NCBI RefSeq assembly: GCF_004349135.1
Contig: NZ_SMFN01000009.1
Span: 62,001-126,000, forward strand
Direction: 5' to 3'
Source: Flavobacterium sandaracinum
Lineage (GTDB): Bacteria > Bacteroidota > Bacteroidia > Flavobacteriales > Flavobacteriaceae
Length of the DNA stretch: 64,000 bases
Shown: in pieces, positions 61,902 through 64,000 of the stretch
Position numbering within the stretch: the stretch's first letter is position 1
How the letters are laid out: each line of letters starts with the position of its first letter
Position numbers and translations under genes: made by a program
The notes under the pieces: generated by a model
Told to the model about the DNA's origin: nothing
The model's database searches: none
The model's input: only the letters and a program-made list of their open reading frames with translations

Positions 61902-62861
61902 ATGAATTACATCAAGCACTTGACAGGTTTTTTCAACAGCATTGCCAGAGAGAAAACACTTAATCCTACACACATTAGCTTATACATTACCATTTTTCAA
62001 TGTTGGAATATCAACCGCTTTAAAAATCCTTTTACAATCACCAGGGATGAAATCATGCGTGGTAGCAATATTGCATCTACAGCCACCTATCACAAATGCA
62101 TCAAAGATTTACAACGTTTGGGGTACTTAGAATACAAGCCCTCTTTCAACCCATACACCGGGACATTAATAACCATTCAAAACTTGCAAGACAACACCAA
62201 GCCAAAAAATGATGATGTTGTAGCAAGCTCGTCAAATAGTAAACAAGATACCACACTAGCCTATTCAAAAAACAAACAGTTAAGTAACCGTACCTCATCA
62301 AAAAATGAACAAGGTAGTGAACAAGCTACTAAACAGGTTATTGATCAGCCCTATATAGAGTATAATAAAACAATTAAAAACATAACAAACAATATAAACA
62401 TAGAGAGAGAACCCGAGGTTGATTTTTTAAATAATTCTCTTTTTTTAGAACAACAAAAAAAAGTACAATTTTCAAAGGAAGTTCAAGAGCAATTAAAAAC
62501 TCAAAATGATTCAGAAAAAGAAAAAAGTTGCGCCAAAAAAGAAAAGGCACCACTAGTCAAACAAGACGATCCAATTGTGGACCAGGAGGACATCCCTTCT
62601 TTAGAACTAGTGAAAAACTATTTTACGTTTCAAGAAAATACGGAATTTGAGGCAGAGCGATTTTTTAATTACTACAGCAGCAACGGATGGCTAATAGGCG
62701 GAAAATCTAAAATGAAAGACTGGAAAGCAGCAGCGCGCAATTGGATTTTGAACACGTCTAAATTTGCAAGTAAATCGAGTCCAAACGGAACAGCAAACAG
62801 AGATTCAAGAGCAAATATCCTTCACGCTACAACCGAAAAAGAGTATGACGAACCACTGTAA
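61902..62861 (+). CDS. Mobile-element replication-type protein with N-terminal winged helix
   Basis: 319 residues from the ATG at 61902 (MNYIKHLTGFFNSIAREKTL); an earlier ATG at 61833 is in frame but adds an unconvincing 23 residues. Residues 1-95 look like a winged-helix domain (ITRDEIMRGSNIASTATYHK). The middle is a low-complexity linker rich in Lys, Asn and Gln. The end (VKNYFTFQENTEFEAERFFN, WLIGGKSKMKDWKAAARNWI) is the DnaD/DnaT-like tail often seen in phage and plasmid replication proteins. With the DnaC-like ATPase next to it, it probably loads helicase at the element's origin. Confidence 0.7.
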   Translation: MNYIKHLTGFFNSIAREKTLNPTHISLYITIFQCWNINRFKNPFTITRDEIMRGSNIASTATYHKCIKDLQRLGYLEYKPSFNPYTGTLITIQNLQDNTKPKNDDVVASSSNSKQDTTLAYSKNKQLSNRTSSKNEQGSEQATKQVIDQPYIEYNKTIKNITNNINIEREPEVDFLNNSLFLEQQKKVQFSKEVQEQLKTQNDSEKEKSCAKKEKAPLVKQDDPIVDQEDIPSLELVKNYFTFQENTEFEAERFFNYYSSNGWLIGGKSKMKDWKAAARNWILNTSKFASKSSPNGTANRDSRANILHATTEKEYDEPL

Positions 62862-62916
62862 CGACAACTTGTTACTACTTTCATAGACCACTCACCATTC
62901 ACTCAAAAAAAACCGT

Positions 62917-63528
62917 ATGACCATACAATACAACTATCCAGAAATACTATCCTGGTTGGAAAAAAAAGGAAAAAAAGACTTTGGAGAAAAATTCTATTTT
63001 CACGAGCAAGACATTCCCAACATCACGAAAATGGTATCCTATTTCCTTGAAGATGAAACTACCACCGCAGCATCGGGTATCGATCTCACAAAAGGAATAT
63101 TACTCAGCGGACCAATTGGCTGCGGGAAAACTACATTAATGTCCTTGATGCGATACGTTCCGCAACATCCTAAAAAGTTTTTTATCAAAACATGCCGGGA
63201 CATTAGTTTTGAATTCATAAATGACGGTTATGAAGTAATTCATCGCTACAGCTTTGGCCACAAAACGCATGCCGAGCACAAAAACTATTGTTTCGATGAT
63301 TTAGGCACCGAAAAGAACCTCAAATACTTCGGAAACGAATGCAATGTTATGGCAGAGATAATTCTCTCCAGATACGACATTTTTATATCAAAGAAAATCT
63401 ACACGCACATGACCACTAACCTATCCGCCTCCGAAATAGAAAATGCCTATGGCAACAGGGTCCGCTCCCGCATGCGCAACATGCTCAATCTAATTGCTTT
63501 TGATAAAAACGCTAAAGACAAAAGGTAA
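62917..63528 (+). CDS. DnaC/IstB-like AAA+ ATPase
   Basis: 203 residues. Walker A GPIGCGKTTLMSL (about residues 66-78), Walker B NYCFDDLGTEK, sensor-like THMTTNLSASEIENAYGNRV and the Arg finger region RSRMRNM are in the order of the DnaC helicase loaders. It starts 55 bp after the replication-type gene. Role: helicase loading during replication of the element. Confidence 0.82.
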   Translation: MTIQYNYPEILSWLEKKGKKDFGEKFYFHEQDIPNITKMVSYFLEDETTTAASGIDLTKGILLSGPIGCGKTTLMSLMRYVPQHPKKFFIKTCRDISFEFINDGYEVIHRYSFGHKTHAEHKNYCFDDLGTEKNLKYFGNECNVMAEIILSRYDIFISKKIYTHMTTNLSASEIENAYGNRVRSRMRNMLNLIAFDKNAKDKR

Positions 63529-63660
63529 TAGTAGACCATCGTCACGCTGTCAACTCGAGCGAAGTAGAAAGCTTAACGTCATTTCTATTAATTTTTTATC
63601 CAATTTAATTCGACAAAAAATGCATCGAGAATGACACCTAAATAAAAAAGTTCATAAATA

Positions 63661-63929
63661 ACCTTTGCGAACCTTGCGCCTACTTTGCGCCCTTTGCGGT
63701 TAAATAAAAAAACATTAATAACTAAAAAAAGTTGATAAAAAACCTTTGCGAGCCTTGCGCCTACTTTGCGCCCTTTGCGGTTAAAAAAACATTAATAACT
63801 AAAAAAAGTTAATAAAAAACCTTTGCGAGCCTTGCGCCCTTTGCGGTTAAAAAAACATTAATAACTAAAAAAAGTTAATAAAAAACCTTTGCGAACCTTG
63901 CGCTTCCCTTGCGCCCTTTGCGGTTAAAA
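63661..63929 (+). repeat. Tandem intergenic repeat, four units
   Basis: Four copies of a unit starting ACCTTTGCGARCCTTGCGC, with starts at 63661, 63742, 63819 and 63885 (spacings 81, 77 and 66 bp). Each holds a GC-rich half (TTGCGCCCTTTGCGGTTAAA) and an A-rich half (CATTAATAACTAAAAAAAG). Unit 3 lacks an 11-bp piece and unit 4 has a small change and no A-rich tail. This is a flavobacterial intergenic repeat type, here amplified; it lacks the even spacing and unique spacers of a CRISPR. Confidence 0.85.
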
Positions 63930-63940
63930 AAAAACATCTC

Positions 63941-64000
63941 ATGAAAAAAATCAACACCTTCTGGAACTGGTTCCAAAACAACAATCAAAGAATCAAAAAT
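63941..64000 (+). CDS. Start of a gene cut by the window edge
   Basis: ATG at 63941 opens 20 codons (MKKINTFWNWFQNNNQRIKN) up to the window end. The beginning resembles a conserved flavobacterial protein of unknown function with an N-terminal FWNWFxxNxxxIK pattern. Nothing more can be said from this piece. Confidence 0.6.
   Translation, partial: MKKINTFWNWFQNNNQRIKN

Noticed and set aside
63661..63929. CRISPR array
   Set aside because: Units are 66-81 bp and repeat over their full length; there are no short repeats with unique spacers and no cas genes.

Overview
The window is AT-rich DNA from a Bacteroidota bacterium, most likely Flavobacterium or a close relative. Pointers are promoters of the TAnnTTTG (-7) type, the lack of Shine-Dalgarno sequences, TonB/FecA, DUF2490 and DUF5982 outer-membrane proteins, an IntDOT-like integrase with an RteC gene, and intergenic palindromic repeats of the kind common in flavobacteria. 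No ribosomal RNA, CRISPR array or origin was seen.

Region 1 (1-14,500) is accessory and scarred. Two IS1182-type transposase relics alternate with two gene blocks. Block 1 (about 1,495-4,375) holds a membrane AraC regulator and a BamA/TamA-like outer-membrane protein. Block 2 (about 6,234-10,678) holds a secreted lipoprotein and a tight operon DUF2490 - TerC - Fic - MscS-like - DUF2490. Each block starts at a GTTRRRY-like core preceded by the same 24-bp motif (23 of 24 bases) and ends in a hairpin whose outer bases are complementary to the block's start. This is how integron cassettes are built, but no integron integrase is visible. An HTTM / FecA-type receptor operon follows, broken by a 5' truncation and three nonsense codons.

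Region 2 (14,500-28,000) is mostly on the minus strand and mixes envelope and ion-stress genes (tandem UspA, Alx/TerC, a P2-type cation ATPase with a tiny Cys-rich overlapping ORF, PsiE, a third DUF2490, periplasmic beta-carbonic anhydrase, SbtA-like bicarbonate transporter) with metabolic genes (bioD, dihydroorotase, Sua5/TsaC). It ends with DUF6671 and small partner proteins, tandemly duplicated with one copy decayed.

Region 3 (28,500-34,900) has a TetR gene with a strong 14-bp palindromic operator, then a run of pseudogenes (FecA receptor, AraC, outer-membrane protein, chromate transporter) ending in an intact Fe/Mn superoxide dismutase. A tRNA 3'-end relic with its own terminator (about 33,980-34,104) looks like an old integration site. 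An ISAon1-type transposase relic follows.

Region 4 (34,900-58,600) is largely core: DUF6642, SbcCD nuclease, amino-acid permease, a FAD/Fe-S dehydrogenase, a peptidoglycan recycling set (DigH-like hydrolase, AmpG-like permease, NagZ), a peroxide-defence set (AhpC, thioredoxin, DUF6952, Tpx), then DgkA, FtsK, LolA, an LptF/G permease and RibB with a degenerate cyclohydrolase domain.

Region 5 (58,700-64,000) starts with tRNA-Ser(UGA). Directly behind it lies the start of an integrative element: tyrosine recombinase, RteC, excisionase-like HTH protein, replication-type protein and DnaC-like ATPase. The element runs on towards or past the right edge, followed by tandem 66-81-bp repeats and a gene cut by the window end.
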